Shown in pieces: positions 35,839 to 45,184 of a stretch of 64,000 bases of DNA (position 1 is its first letter; each line of letters starts with the position of its first letter). The translations under genes and the position numbers were made by a program. The notes under the pieces are model-generated. The model was not told where the DNA came from, did not search any database, and saw only the letters and a program-made list of their open reading frames with translations. The stretch is from Actinomycetota bacterium (GTDB lineage Bacteria > Actinomycetota > Thermoleophilia > Solirubrobacterales > Solirubrobacteraceae): positions 1 through 64,000 of the forward strand of contig VAYS01000023.1 of assembly GCA_005883215.1 (NCBI GenBank). The letters run 5' to 3'.

Positions 35839-37641
35839 ATGAAGCCCCCGCGCGCAAACGGCTACCGCGACGCCTGGTGCGGCGGGTTTAGCGCCGGCGA
35901 CACCGATGCCCCCGCCCGCGTGGCGGGCTGGGTGCACCGGCGCCGCGACCACGGCGGCGTCGTGTTCATCGACCTGCGCGACCGCTCGGGGCTGCTCCAG
36001 CTCGTCTTTCACCCCGACCGGGCCCCCGAGGCCCACCAGCTGGCCCACCGCTTGCGCCCCGAGGACGTGCTCAGCGCGGCGGGCACGATCGTGCGCCGCG
36101 ACCCCGAGAACGTCAACCCCCAGCTGCCCACCGGCGAGGTCGAGCTCGCGGTCTCGGACGTGGAGATCCTCTCCGACGCCGATACGCCCCCGTTTCCCAT
36201 CGACGAGGAGGTCGCCGTCGACGAGGTCCTGCGCCTGCGCCACCGCGCCCTGGACCTGCGCCGCGAGGGAATGGCCGAGATGCTGGCCCTGCGCCACCGA
36301 GTGATCGCCGCCATGCGCGCCTACCTCGACGAGCGCGACTTCCTCGAGGTCGAGACGCCGATTCTCACCCGCTCGACCCCCGAGGGAGCGCGCGACTTCC
36401 TCGTGCCCGCGCGCATCTCTCCGGGCACCTTCTTCGCCCTGCCCCAGTCGCCCCAGCTGTTCAAGCAGCTGCTGATGATCGCGGGGGCCGAGCGCTACTA
36501 CCAGATTGCGCGCTGCTTTCGCGACGAGGACTCGCGCGCCGACCGCCAGCCCGAGTTCACCCAGCTCGACATCGAGATGTCGTTCGTCGAGGAGGACGAC
36601 GTGATCGAGCTCATCGAGGGGCTGATGCACCGCGTGCTGAGCGTCGGTGGGCTAGGGCTTCCCGCGCCCCCCTGGCCGCGGCTGCCCCACGCCGAGGCGA
36701 TGGAGCGCTACGGCTCAGACCGCCCCGACCTGCGCTTCGGCATGGAGATCCACGACGTATCCGAGCTCGTGCAAGGGAGCGACTTCAAGGTCTTCGAGAA
36801 CGTGCTCGGGTCCGGCGCCGGGGTGGTGCGCGCGCTGAACGCCGGCCCGCAGGGGGCGGCGATGTCGCGTCACGAGCTCGATGAGCTCAACGAGTTCGTC
36901 CAGGCCTACGGGGCTAGGGCCACCGCGCCCATGCCGGTCACCGAAGAGGGCTGGGGCTCGAACCTGGCCAAGTTCTTCTCGCCCGAGCAGGTCGCCGCCG
37001 TCAATCAGCGGCTCGGGGCCTCGCCCGGGGACCTGCTGCTGTTCGTCGCCGACCGCGCCTCGGTGGCCGCCGCGGCGCTGGGGGCGCTGCGGCTCGAGCT
37101 CGGCCACCGCTTCGGGCTGGTGCCCGCGGGTCGCCATCAGGTCAGCTGGGTGGTCGACTTCCCCATGTTCGAGTACGACGAGGCCGAGGGCCGGTGGGAT
37201 CCCCTGCACCACCCGTTCACCCAGCCCACCGGCGACCTCGCCGATCCCGGCGCCTTGCGCGCCCGCGCGTATGACCTGACGATCGACGGCTGGGAGATGG
37301 GCGGGGGCTCGATCCGTATCCACTCGCCCGAGGTCCAGCGCGAGGTGTTCAGGGCGATCGGGATCTCCGACCAGGAGGCCCAGGAGCGCTTCGGCTTCCT
37401 GCTCGACGCGCTCCGCTACGGCGCCCCGCCCCACGGCGGGATCGCCTTCGGCATCGACCGCATCGTCGCGCTGCTGGGCGGACGGGAGTCGATCCGCGAC
37501 GCGATCGCCTTCCCCAAGACGGCCAGCGGGCTTGACCCGCTCACCGGCGCCCCGGCGGCGGTTGACGAGCGCCAGCTCAGGGAGCTGGGGGTGCGCCTCG
37601 CCGGCGGGGCCCCGCGGACCGGCGACGCGGGCACACGCTAG
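35839..37641 (+). CDS. aspS: Aspartyl-tRNA synthetase
   Basis: 600 aa from ATG 35839. The N-terminal OB-fold (VAGWVHRRRDHGGVVFIDLR) binds the anticodon. The class II core has FLEVETPILTRSTPEGARDF, ALPQSPQLFKQLLMIAG, YYQIARCFRDEDSRADRQPE and motif 3 GIAFGIDRIVALLGG. The bacterial GAD insertion lies at about 280-420. Whether it is discriminating or also charges tRNA-Asn cannot be told here. Confidence 0.96.
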   Translation: MKPPRANGYRDAWCGGFSAGDTDAPARVAGWVHRRRDHGGVVFIDLRDRSGLLQLVFHPDRAPEAHQLAHRLRPEDVLSAAGTIVRRDPENVNPQLPTGEVELAVSDVEILSDADTPPFPIDEEVAVDEVLRLRHRALDLRREGMAEMLALRHRVIAAMRAYLDERDFLEVETPILTRSTPEGARDFLVPARISPGTFFALPQSPQLFKQLLMIAGAERYYQIARCFRDEDSRADRQPEFTQLDIEMSFVEEDDVIELIEGLMHRVLSVGGLGLPAPPWPRLPHAEAMERYGSDRPDLRFGMEIHDVSELVQGSDFKVFENVLGSGAGVVRALNAGPQGAAMSRHELDELNEFVQAYGARATAPMPVTEEGWGSNLAKFFSPEQVAAVNQRLGASPGDLLLFVADRASVAAAALGALRLELGHRFGLVPAGRHQVSWVVDFPMFEYDEAEGRWDPLHHPFTQPTGDLADPGALRARAYDLTIDGWEMGGGSIRIHSPEVQREVFRAIGISDQEAQERFGFLLDALRYGAPPHGGIAFGIDRIVALLGGRESIRDAIAFPKTASGLDPLTGAPAAVDERQLRELGVRLAGGAPRTGDAGTR

Positions 37642-37674
37642 CGCGAGGTCGGCGGCCTGCCACCATGGTGGGCG

Positions 37675-39123
37675 ATGAGCACTTTCGCCGAGCACCTCGA
37701 CCACCCGCTGGCCCGCGGGCACACCCCGGCCGACGCCTTCACCGGCGCCGCCGGCGGAGCCGCCTGCGGCGACCTCATTCGCCTATCCCTGGCCACCGAC
37801 GGCCGGCGGATCACCGACGCCGGCTTTGACGCCTCGGGCTGCGCTGCGGCGCTGGCCGCGGCCAGCGCGACGGTGGAGCTCGCGATCGGCCGCGGGCTGC
37901 TCGAGGCGGCCCGGCTCGGCGCGCAGGACGTCTCCGAGGCCCTCGACGGCCTGTCGCCGGCCAAGCGCCACGCCGCCGAGCTGGCCGCCGACGCCCTGCA
38001 CCGAGCCCTGGGCGCCGCGGTGCGCGAGCGCGGCGCGCTGGTCCCCCGGCCCGACCGCCTGCTGGTGGCGATGAGCGGCGGCGTGGACAGCGCCGTAGCG
38101 GCCTTGCTCTGCGCGCGCGCAGGCCAGACGGTGGGCGTCACCCTCGAGCTGTGGTCTGACCCCGAAAACGACGGCGAGCTCTCCTGCTGCTCGCCCCAGG
38201 CAGTGCGCGCGGCGCGGGCGCTGGCGCACGGAATGGGGCTCGCCCACCTGTCCATAGATCTGCGGGCCGAGTTTCGCGCCGGCGTCGTCGAGCCCTGGCT
38301 GGCCGAGCACGCCGCCGGCCTGACCCCCAACCCGTGCGTGCGCTGCAACGGAGGAGTGCGGCTGGAGGCGATGGTGGCGCTGGCCGACCGCGTCGGCGCC
38401 GCCGCGCTGGCCACCGGTCACTACGCGCGCGTGAAGCGCGGCCCCCACGGCCCGCTGTTGCGCCGTGCCGCCGACCCGGCCAAGGACCAGAGCTACATGC
38501 TCGCCGCGCTGGCGCCGGCCACGCTCGAGCGGCTGCGCTTTCCCCTCGGCGAGCGGTCCAAGCCCGAGGTACGCGCGCTCGCCGCCGACGCCGCTCTGCC
38601 GGTGGCGGACAAGCCCGACTCCCAGGACCTGTGCTTCCTGGCCGGCACCGGCCGGTCGGCGTTCCTGGCCCGCCACGGCCGCCTCGGCGAGCGCCCGGGA
38701 GCGATCGTCGACCGCCGCGGCCGGACCCTTGGGCGCCACCGCGGCGCCCACGGCTTCACGGTCGGCCAGCGCCGGGGCCTGCGCGTCGGCGGGGCCGGCG
38801 AGGCGCTCTACGTCCTGGCCACCGACGCCGACGCCAACACGGTGACCGTCGGCACCCGCGAGCAGCTGCGCACGAGCACGGTGTCGGCGCGCGACGTGAC
38901 GCTTTACCGCCCTGGTGCGGTGATCGACGGCGTCAAGCTCCGCTACCGCTCGGCCGCCCTGGCCTGCGAGCCCCTGTCCGGCCTGCCGTCCGGGACCCAC
39001 GAGCGCGTGGAGCTCTATCTGCGCGAGCCGATCCACGGCGCGGCCCCGGGCCAGCTCGCCTGCCTGCTCGCGGGCGACGTGGTCGTCGGACACGGCACGA
39101 TCGATCGTTCCGTCGCGACGTAG
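37675..39123 (+). CDS. mnmA: NifU/IscU-like domain fused to tRNA 2-thiouridylase MnmA
   Basis: 482 aa against ~360-370 for MnmA alone. Residues 1-~120 are a NifU/SufU-like Fe-S scaffold domain: C31 in GAACGD with D33, and C56 in DASGCAA. The third scaffold Cys, expected near KRHAAELAADAL (~100), is replaced by Ala. Residues ~125-482 are MnmA: PP-loop SGGVDS (134-139), NPCVRCN (C221, C224) and KPDSQDLCF (C320, the partner catalytic Cys), then the C-terminal beta domain. MnmA makes 2-thiouridine at position 34 of Lys, Glu and Gln tRNAs. The fusion suggests that sulfur or an Fe-S cluster is delivered in cis. Confidence 0.92.
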   Translation: MSTFAEHLDHPLARGHTPADAFTGAAGGAACGDLIRLSLATDGRRITDAGFDASGCAAALAAASATVELAIGRGLLEAARLGAQDVSEALDGLSPAKRHAAELAADALHRALGAAVRERGALVPRPDRLLVAMSGGVDSAVAALLCARAGQTVGVTLELWSDPENDGELSCCSPQAVRAARALAHGMGLAHLSIDLRAEFRAGVVEPWLAEHAAGLTPNPCVRCNGGVRLEAMVALADRVGAAALATGHYARVKRGPHGPLLRRAADPAKDQSYMLAALAPATLERLRFPLGERSKPEVRALAADAALPVADKPDSQDLCFLAGTGRSAFLARHGRLGERPGAIVDRRGRTLGRHRGAHGFTVGQRRGLRVGGAGEALYVLATDADANTVTVGTREQLRTSTVSARDVTLYRPGAVIDGVKLRYRSAALACEPLSGLPSGTHERVELYLREPIHGAAPGQLACLLAGDVVVGHGTIDRSVAT

Positions 39124-39245
39124 CGCCTCACACTCCCCCGGTGCGAAGGTCGACCGGGCGAACACGATCGAGCGCTGACCCTCGACGTCGGCTAGGGCCC
39201 GAGCAGCATCACCTCTACCCGCGCGTGCGTGGTCGCGGCGCGTGC

Positions 39246-39563
39246 TCACCCGTCCTCCAGGCGTCGCTTCACTGAGTCCACCTTGTCGGCCAGCGTCTGG
39301 TCGGGGCGGTCGCGGCGCTCGTCGAGCTTGAGCACCGTGTACACGCGCGGTACCCCCAGCTCGAACGGGACGGCGTGCAGCTCGCCGACGATCGCCAGCA
39401 CGTCGGCGGTCGCCCCCTCCAGCGACGTGCCCATCGCGTGCATCTGGTAGCGCACCCGGTCCTGGGCGGCCAGGCGGCGCTGGATCTCGGCGATGTAGGC
39501 GCTCGCGCTCGGATCGGGGCGCCCAAGGGCTATGACGGTCAGGTCGGCCGTGGCCACGCCCAT
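39246..39563 (-). CDS. MTH1187-family thiamine-binding-like protein
   Basis: 105 aa. ADLTVIALGRPDPSASAYIA, YQMHAMGTSLEGATADVLAI and VYTVLKLDERRDRPDQTLADK match the MTH1187/YkoF-like ferredoxin fold that binds thiamine or related ligands. ATG 39563 lies only 13 bp from the divergent alaS start, so the two promoters must overlap heavily. Confidence 0.88.
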   Translation of the reverse strand: MGVATADLTVIALGRPDPSASAYIAEIQRRLAAQDRVRYQMHAMGTSLEGATADVLAIVGELHAVPFELGVPRVYTVLKLDERRDRPDQTLADKVDSVKRRLEDG

Positions 39564-39576
39564 AAACTCAATCGCA

Positions 39577-42237
39577 ATGGAGTCCTTGACGTCCGATCAG
39601 GTCCGCGAGCGCTTTCTCTCCTTCTTCGAGGAGCGCGATCACCGCCGCCTGCCCTCGGCGTCGCTGGTGCCGGCCGCGTTCGACCCGTCGGTCCTGCTCA
39701 CCACCGCCGGCATGCACCCGCTCAAGCCCTACTTCCTCGGCCAGGAGGACCCTCCGCACCCGCGGCTGACCAGCTGCCAGCGCTGTTTTCGCACGCCCGA
39801 CATCGACGAGGTGGGCACCACCGCCCGGCACCTGACGTTCTTCGAGATGCTGGGCAACTTCTCGATCGGGGACTACTTCAAGCAGCGGGCGGTGGAGTTG
39901 GCGTGGGAGCTCTCGGTCCAGGGCTTCGGCCTGCCGACCGAGCGCATCTGGATCACCGTGTTCGAAGGCGACTCCGAGCTCGACCTCGGGCCCGACGAGG
40001 AAGCGATCGAGGCCTGGCTGTCGGTCGGGGTCCCGCGCGAGCGGATCGTCCCATGTCCCCGCTCGGAGAACTTCTGGCAGGCGGGGACCACCGGCCCCTG
40101 CGGCCCGTGCTCGGAGCTGTACCTGGACCGCGGGGTGCAGTTCGGCTCAGACGATGACCTGCCGGGCGGCGACAACGACCGCTTCCTGGAGTACTGGAAC
40201 CTGGTCTTCATGCAGTTCGACCAGGACCCGCCCAATCGGCTGGAGCCGCTGCCCGCCCGCAACATCGACACCGGGCTGGGGCTAAACCGCCTGGCGGCGA
40301 TCCTCCAGGACAAGCCGTCGGTGTTCGAGACCGACCAGTTCTGGCCGCTGATCGAGTTGGGGCAGGAGCTGTCGGGGCGCCGCTACCACGAGGATGCGGC
40401 GGTCACGCGCGCGCTGCGGATCCTGGCCGACCACTCGCGCGGCATGACCTTCCTGGTGGCCGACGGCGTCGTGCCCTCCAACGAGGACCGCGGTTACGTG
40501 CTGCGCCGGGTGATGCGCCGCGCGATCCAGCAGGGCCGCACGCTGGGCATGGCTCCGGGCTTCCTCGTCCGCTACGCCCGGCGCGTCGAGGAGCTGATGG
40601 GCGGCGCCTACCCCGAGCTCTCCGAGCAGCGCGAGGCGGTCCACAAGTGGCTGGCCTCCGAGGAGGAGAACTTTGGGCGCACGCTCGAGCAGGGCACGCG
40701 CCTGCTCCAGGACGTGATTGAGCGCGCGCGCGCCCAGGACCGCGAGGGCATCCCCGCCGAGGACGCCTTCGTCCTGCACGACACCTACGGCTTTCCCATC
40801 GATTTGACCAGAGAGCTGGCGGCCGAGCAGGGCCTCGGCGTCGACGAGGACGGCTTTGAGGAATTGATGGAGCAGCAGCGCGCCCGCGCCCGCGCGGGCG
40901 CCGCGGTCGGGGGCCCAGCCGATGGCGCCGGGGCCCGCGAGCGCGCGCGGGAGTTCGCCGGCGCGGCGGGCTTTGCCACCGAGTTCACCGGCTATGAGAC
41001 CGCGGAGCAGGAGACCACCGTGGGCGCGGTCACGCGCGCCAACGGGCACCTGCTGGTCAAGCTCGCCCAATCCCCCTTCTACGCCCAGGGAGGAGGCCAG
41101 GTCTCCGACTCCGGCGTGATCGAATGCGAGCACGGCGACTGCCGCGCCCGGGTGGCCGACGTTTTTCGCCTGGGCGACGACCAGGCGGTCGAGGTGGTGG
41201 TCGAGCAGGGCGAGCTCGAGCCGGGGGAGCGCGTGCGCGCGCGCGTGGACCGCACGGCCCGCCACGCCACCGAGGCCAACCACACCGCCACCCATCTGCT
41301 GCACGCCGCGCTGCGCCGGCGCCTCGGGTCTCACGTGCGCCAGGCCGGCTCCTATGTGGGACCGGACAAGCTGCGCTTCGACTTCTCCCACTCCTCGGCG
41401 CTCAGCGCCGAGGAGCTCTCGGACGTGGTCGAGCAGGTCAACGCCTGGATCCTGGAGAACCACCCCGTGCGCCCGCTGATCACCACCCTGGAGGAGGCCA
41501 AGCGCCTGGGGGCGATGGCCCTGTTCGGCGAGAAGTACGGCGACATCGTGCGCATGGTCGAGGTCGGCGGCGATGGCGGGCTCTCGCGCGAGCTGTGCGG
41601 GGGCACCCACGTGCGCTCCACCGCCGAGATCGGCCTGTTCCGCGTGCTCTCAGAGACCTCCAGCGCGGCCAACGTGCGCCGCATCGAGGCGGTCACCGGC
41701 CCCGACGCCATGGCGCTCGTGCGCCACCACGACGAGCTCCTCGAACAGGTCGCATCCCGTCTGCGCACCCGGCCCGAGGGCGTGCTCGCGGCGCTCGCGG
41801 CGCGCGAGGAGAGGCTCGAGGAGCTCGAGCGGCAGGTGCGCGAGGGCGGACCCGAGCCCAAGGGCCCCGACGTGGACGCGCTCGCCCGGCGCGCCGAGGA
41901 GGTGGGCGGCGCCACCGTGCTGACCGCGGCGGTCGAGGCGCCCGACGCCCGCGCGTTGCTCGAGCTGGCCGACCGGCTCAAGGGCCGCCTCGGCGACGCG
42001 GCGATCGTGCTCGGCTGTGCGGTGGATGGCCGTGTGCACCTGGTGGCCAGCGTCTCGCCGGTGCTCGTGCAGGGCGGCGTCAGGGCCGGCGAGGTGGTCA
42101 GGGTCGCCGCCCAGGTAGTCGGCGGGGGCGGCGGCGGTCGCGACACCATGGCCCAGGCCGGCGGCCGCGATCCCGACAAGCTCCCCGACGCGCTGGCCGC
42201 GGCTCGCACGGCGATCGAAGCCGCGCTGTCCGGCTAG
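39577..42237 (+). CDS. alaS: Alanyl-tRNA synthetase
   Basis: 886 aa from ATG 39577 (an upstream frame start at 39532 lies inside the divergent gene). The catalytic core begins SDQVRERFLSFFEERDHRRL and has LLTTAGMHPLKPYFLG and FFEMLGNFSIGDYFK. The editing domain has the zinc motif HTATHLL and the distal CGGTH. The C-terminal DHHA1-like part includes GGGGGGRDTMAQAGG. There is no RBS before the ATG, so a leaderless message is possible. It begins the alaS-ruvX-mltG-aroE-pil run. Confidence 0.97.
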   Translation: MESLTSDQVRERFLSFFEERDHRRLPSASLVPAAFDPSVLLTTAGMHPLKPYFLGQEDPPHPRLTSCQRCFRTPDIDEVGTTARHLTFFEMLGNFSIGDYFKQRAVELAWELSVQGFGLPTERIWITVFEGDSELDLGPDEEAIEAWLSVGVPRERIVPCPRSENFWQAGTTGPCGPCSELYLDRGVQFGSDDDLPGGDNDRFLEYWNLVFMQFDQDPPNRLEPLPARNIDTGLGLNRLAAILQDKPSVFETDQFWPLIELGQELSGRRYHEDAAVTRALRILADHSRGMTFLVADGVVPSNEDRGYVLRRVMRRAIQQGRTLGMAPGFLVRYARRVEELMGGAYPELSEQREAVHKWLASEEENFGRTLEQGTRLLQDVIERARAQDREGIPAEDAFVLHDTYGFPIDLTRELAAEQGLGVDEDGFEELMEQQRARARAGAAVGGPADGAGARERAREFAGAAGFATEFTGYETAEQETTVGAVTRANGHLLVKLAQSPFYAQGGGQVSDSGVIECEHGDCRARVADVFRLGDDQAVEVVVEQGELEPGERVRARVDRTARHATEANHTATHLLHAALRRRLGSHVRQAGSYVGPDKLRFDFSHSSALSAEELSDVVEQVNAWILENHPVRPLITTLEEAKRLGAMALFGEKYGDIVRMVEVGGDGGLSRELCGGTHVRSTAEIGLFRVLSETSSAANVRRIEAVTGPDAMALVRHHDELLEQVASRLRTRPEGVLAALAAREERLEELERQVREGGPEPKGPDVDALARRAEEVGGATVLTAAVEAPDARALLELADRLKGRLGDAAIVLGCAVDGRVHLVASVSPVLVQGGVRAGEVVRVAAQVVGGGGGGRDTMAQAGGRDPDKLPDALAAARTAIEAALSG

Positions 42238-42241
42238 CCCG

Positions 42242-42688
42242 GTGGCTTCGGACGAGCGCTCAGCAGACGGCGACGGCGGGCCGGGCCGTGTGCTCGCGCT
42301 CGACTTCGGCAGCGCGCGCTGCGGCTGTGCGGTGAGCGATCCGGGTGGGACGCTCGCCACCCCGATCGACCTGGTGCCCCGGCCGGGGACCCGGCGCGGT
42401 CTTAGCGCGTTGGCGGACCTGGTCGCGCGCTGGGAGGTGGGCCGGGTGGTGGTGGGCCTGCCGCGGTCGCTTTCGGGCGAGGACTCCGAGCAGACCCGCG
42501 AAGCGCGCGACTTTGCCCACCGCCTGGCCGAGCGTCTCGGGCCGCGAGTGCCGATCGAGCTCTACGACGAGCGCTTCACCACGCGCCTGGCCGGCCGCGA
42601 CCCCGATCCGCGCGCGGCGGAGGATTCGCGCGCGGCCGCCCACCTGCTCCAGGATTGGCTGACCGCGCGCGACCGGCGGGACAGCTAG
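42242..42688 (+). CDS. ruvX: RuvX/YqgF putative Holliday junction resolvase
   Basis: 148 aa, GTG start 4 bp after alaS. VLALDFGSARCGCAVSDPGG (first RNase H-fold Asp), VVVGLPRSLSGEDSEQTREA, IELYDERFTT (Glu) and a terminal AAHLLQDWL make the family certain. It has the RNase H fold and is implicated in pre-16S rRNA 5' processing as well as resolvase activity. Linkage to alaS and mltG is widely conserved in bacteria. Confidence 0.93.
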   Translation: MASDERSADGDGGPGRVLALDFGSARCGCAVSDPGGTLATPIDLVPRPGTRRGLSALADLVARWEVGRVVVGLPRSLSGEDSEQTREARDFAHRLAERLGPRVPIELYDERFTTRLAGRDPDPRAAEDSRAAAHLLQDWLTARDRRDS

Positions 42689-42704
42689 TCTGGGCCGCCG
42701 CAGC

Positions 42705-44324
42705 ATGCCGCTGTTCCGCCGCTCACAACCGCCCCCCGAGCGCAGGCCCGAGGAGCGGGAGCGCGAGCGCGCCAAACGCGCCGGACGTCGCGCCACCGCC
42801 TACCAGCGGCTGCGCGCGGCGACCCAGCGCGTGCGCCCCGATCCACAGGGCGCGCCCGCCCCGCCCCCGGCGCCCGTCGACCCTCCCTACGACACGGGCG
42901 CCGCTCCGGGCGCCTCGCCGCGCGTGCGGGTCATCCGCCGCCAGCCCGTTCACCAGCGCGCGGCGCCGCCGTCGGCCTCCGATGGCCAGGAGGGCGATCC
43001 CCGTCCCGCGCCGCCCGGGGTCGACGGACCTCCGGCGGACGAGCCCGCCGCGTTCTCCGATCCCGTCGCAGGCGCCGATGACCCGGTGGAGCGCTACGAC
43101 GCCCCGCCCGCACCGCCCGCCGGCCCGGCGGGTCGCGCCCCCCTGCGCCCCGGCGAGGCCGGCGGCCGGGGGGAGTCACTTCCCCCCGCCCCGGGGCTGC
43201 GGTCACCGGCGCGCGCTCGGCGCTTTGGCCGATCCGGGGGAGGCGGAGCCGGAGCCGGCGGTCGCCCGGGCAGACCCGCCGGCGGACGCGCCCGGCGCCG
43301 GCTGCTCGCCGTCAGCCCGCTGCTGCTCGCCTTGGCGGCGATCTGGTTTGCCTGGTCGGTGTTTGAGCCGCTCAAGGGCCACGGACACGGGCGCGTGGAC
43401 GTGACGATCCCCGCCCGCTCCAGCGTCAGCGCGGTGGGGCGGATCCTCGAGCGCCAGCACGTCGTCTCCTCGGGGTTCTTCTTCTCCGTGCGGGCGTTCG
43501 TGTCGGGCCGGCGCGGCGACATCCGCCCCGGGCACTTCGTGCTCGCCCGCGACATGAGCTATGGCGCCGCGCTCAAGATTCTCACCGCCAAGCCGGTGCC
43601 GGTGCGCGCGGTGAGCGTGGTCGTCCCCGAGGGCGACTCACGCCGCGAGATCGCCCAGCTGGCTCACCGGGATGGCCTGAGCGGCGACTACCTGAGGGCG
43701 ACGGTGCGCTCCCCGACGCTGGACCCCCGGCACTACGGCGCTCGCCATTCGCGCAACCTCGAAGGCTTCCTGTTCCCCGCCACCTACGAGCTGCCGGTGG
43801 GCACCTCGGTCTCCCAGCTGGTGGCCGACCAGCTCCAGTCCTTCACCCGCCGCTTTAAGGGTGTGGATCTGTCCTACGCCCGGCGCAAGCACCTGAGCGC
43901 CTACGACGTGCTGACCATCGCCTCGATGGTCGAGCGCGAGGCGGGGGTGGCCCGCGATCGGCCGCTGGTGGCGGCGGTCATCTACAACCGGCTCAAGAAC
44001 CGCATGCCGCTGGGGATCGACGCCACCATTCGCTATGTCGATGAGAACTGGACCCGACCCCTGAGCTCGCGCGAGCTGCGCTCCCGCTCGCGCTATAACA
44101 CCCGGCTTCACCGCGGGCTGCCGCCCACCCCGATCGGCAACCCGGGGCTAGCCTCGATCCAAGCGGCGTCGCACCCCGCGCGCGTGCCCTACCTGTACTT
44201 CGTGGTAAAACCCGGCGGGCGCGGCGAGCACCTGTTCTCAAAGACCTACGCGGAGTTCAAGCGCGACGCCTCCCGTTACCGGGGCGCGCGGACCCGCAAC
44301 GGCGGGCACTCGCCGACGCGCTAG
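42705..44324 (+). CDS. mltG: MltG/YceG endolytic murein transglycosylase
   Basis: 539 aa. The first ~200 residues are cytoplasmic, charged and Pro-rich. One membrane helix lies at ~204-222 (AVSPLLLALAAIWFAWSVF). The LysM-like subdomain (VDVTIPARSSVSAVGRILE) and catalytic domain follow, with NLEGFLFPATYEL, LTIASMVEREAGVARDRPLV (catalytic Glu), AAVIYNRLKNRMPLGIDATI and a YNTRLHRGLPPTPIGNPG block. It cuts nascent glycan strands at the outer membrane face. The long N-terminal tail may dock divisome or regulatory partners. Confidence 0.94.
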   Translation: MPLFRRSQPPPERRPEERERERAKRAGRRATAYQRLRAATQRVRPDPQGAPAPPPAPVDPPYDTGAAPGASPRVRVIRRQPVHQRAAPPSASDGQEGDPRPAPPGVDGPPADEPAAFSDPVAGADDPVERYDAPPAPPAGPAGRAPLRPGEAGGRGESLPPAPGLRSPARARRFGRSGGGGAGAGGRPGRPAGGRARRRLLAVSPLLLALAAIWFAWSVFEPLKGHGHGRVDVTIPARSSVSAVGRILERQHVVSSGFFFSVRAFVSGRRGDIRPGHFVLARDMSYGAALKILTAKPVPVRAVSVVVPEGDSRREIAQLAHRDGLSGDYLRATVRSPTLDPRHYGARHSRNLEGFLFPATYELPVGTSVSQLVADQLQSFTRRFKGVDLSYARRKHLSAYDVLTIASMVEREAGVARDRPLVAAVIYNRLKNRMPLGIDATIRYVDENWTRPLSSRELRSRSRYNTRLHRGLPPTPIGNPGLASIQAASHPARVPYLYFVVKPGGRGEHLFSKTYAEFKRDASRYRGARTRNGGHSPTR

Positions 44325-44328
44325 CGGC

Positions 44329-45120
44329 GTGGCCCGCCTCGGCGTCCTGGGCTGGCCGGTGGCTCACAGCCGCTCGCCGCAGATGCAGGCCGCCGCGCTG
44401 GCCGCCATCGGGCTCGGCGACTGGCGCTATCAGCCACTGCCCGTGCCCCCCGAGCTGTTCGAGGAGACCGTGTGTGCGCTCGGGCCAGCCGGGCTGCTGG
44501 GTGCCAACGTCACCGTCCCCCACAAGCGGGCGGCGCTGGCGGTCGCCACCGAGGCCACCGCCAGGGCGCGGGCGATCGGCGCCGCCAACACCCTGACCTT
44601 CGGCCCGGACGGGGCGATCGAGGCCGAGAACACCGACGCGCCCGGGCTGATCGCCTCGCTGCCGCGGTCCCCCGCGGGCGCCAACGCGCTGGTGCTGGGC
44701 GCGGGCGGCAGCGCCCGGGCGGCGGTGTGGGCCCTGCTCGACGCCGGCGCCGGGCAGGTCTCGGTGTGGAACCGGACCCCAGCCCGCGCCCAGGCGCTGG
44801 CGCAAGAGCTCGGCGCCCGCGCGGTGGCCCGGGCGGCGCCGGCCGACCTGCTGGTCAACTGCACCTCGGTCGGTCGTGGAGATCCGGCCGAGACGTTCAA
44901 GGCGCTGCCGCTGGCTGCCGATTCGCTCGATGAATACCAGTGCGTGGTCGACTTGGTCTACCGCGACGGCGAGACCGCCCTGCTGGCGGAGGCCCGCCTG
45001 CGAGGCGCGCAGGTGGTCGACGGCATCGAGATCCTCGTGCGGCAAGGAGCGCTCAGCCTGGAGCGGTGGACCGGCCGGCCGGCCCCCCTGGACGTGATGC
45101 GCGCCGCGGCGCGCGGATGA
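44329..45120 (+). CDS. aroE: Shikimate dehydrogenase
   Basis: 263 aa, GTG start 4 bp after mltG. Substrate motifs: LGWPVAHSRSPQMQ, ANVTVPHK with catalytic Lys, and ENTDAPG with Asp. The NADP Rossmann motif is LGAGGSARAAVWALLDAG with WNRTPARAQ. It reduces 3-dehydroshikimate in aromatic amino acid synthesis. The pil genes begin 64 bp later. Confidence 0.93.
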   Translation: MARLGVLGWPVAHSRSPQMQAAALAAIGLGDWRYQPLPVPPELFEETVCALGPAGLLGANVTVPHKRAALAVATEATARARAIGAANTLTFGPDGAIEAENTDAPGLIASLPRSPAGANALVLGAGGSARAAVWALLDAGAGQVSVWNRTPARAQALAQELGARAVARAAPADLLVNCTSVGRGDPAETFKALPLAADSLDEYQCVVDLVYRDGETALLAEARLRGAQVVDGIEILVRQGALSLERWTGRPAPLDVMRAAARG

Positions 45121-45184
45121 GGCGGGCCCTCGGCGCCCGTCACCGAGCACCCGCGACCCCCCTCACCCAGCCCTCCACCCGGCC

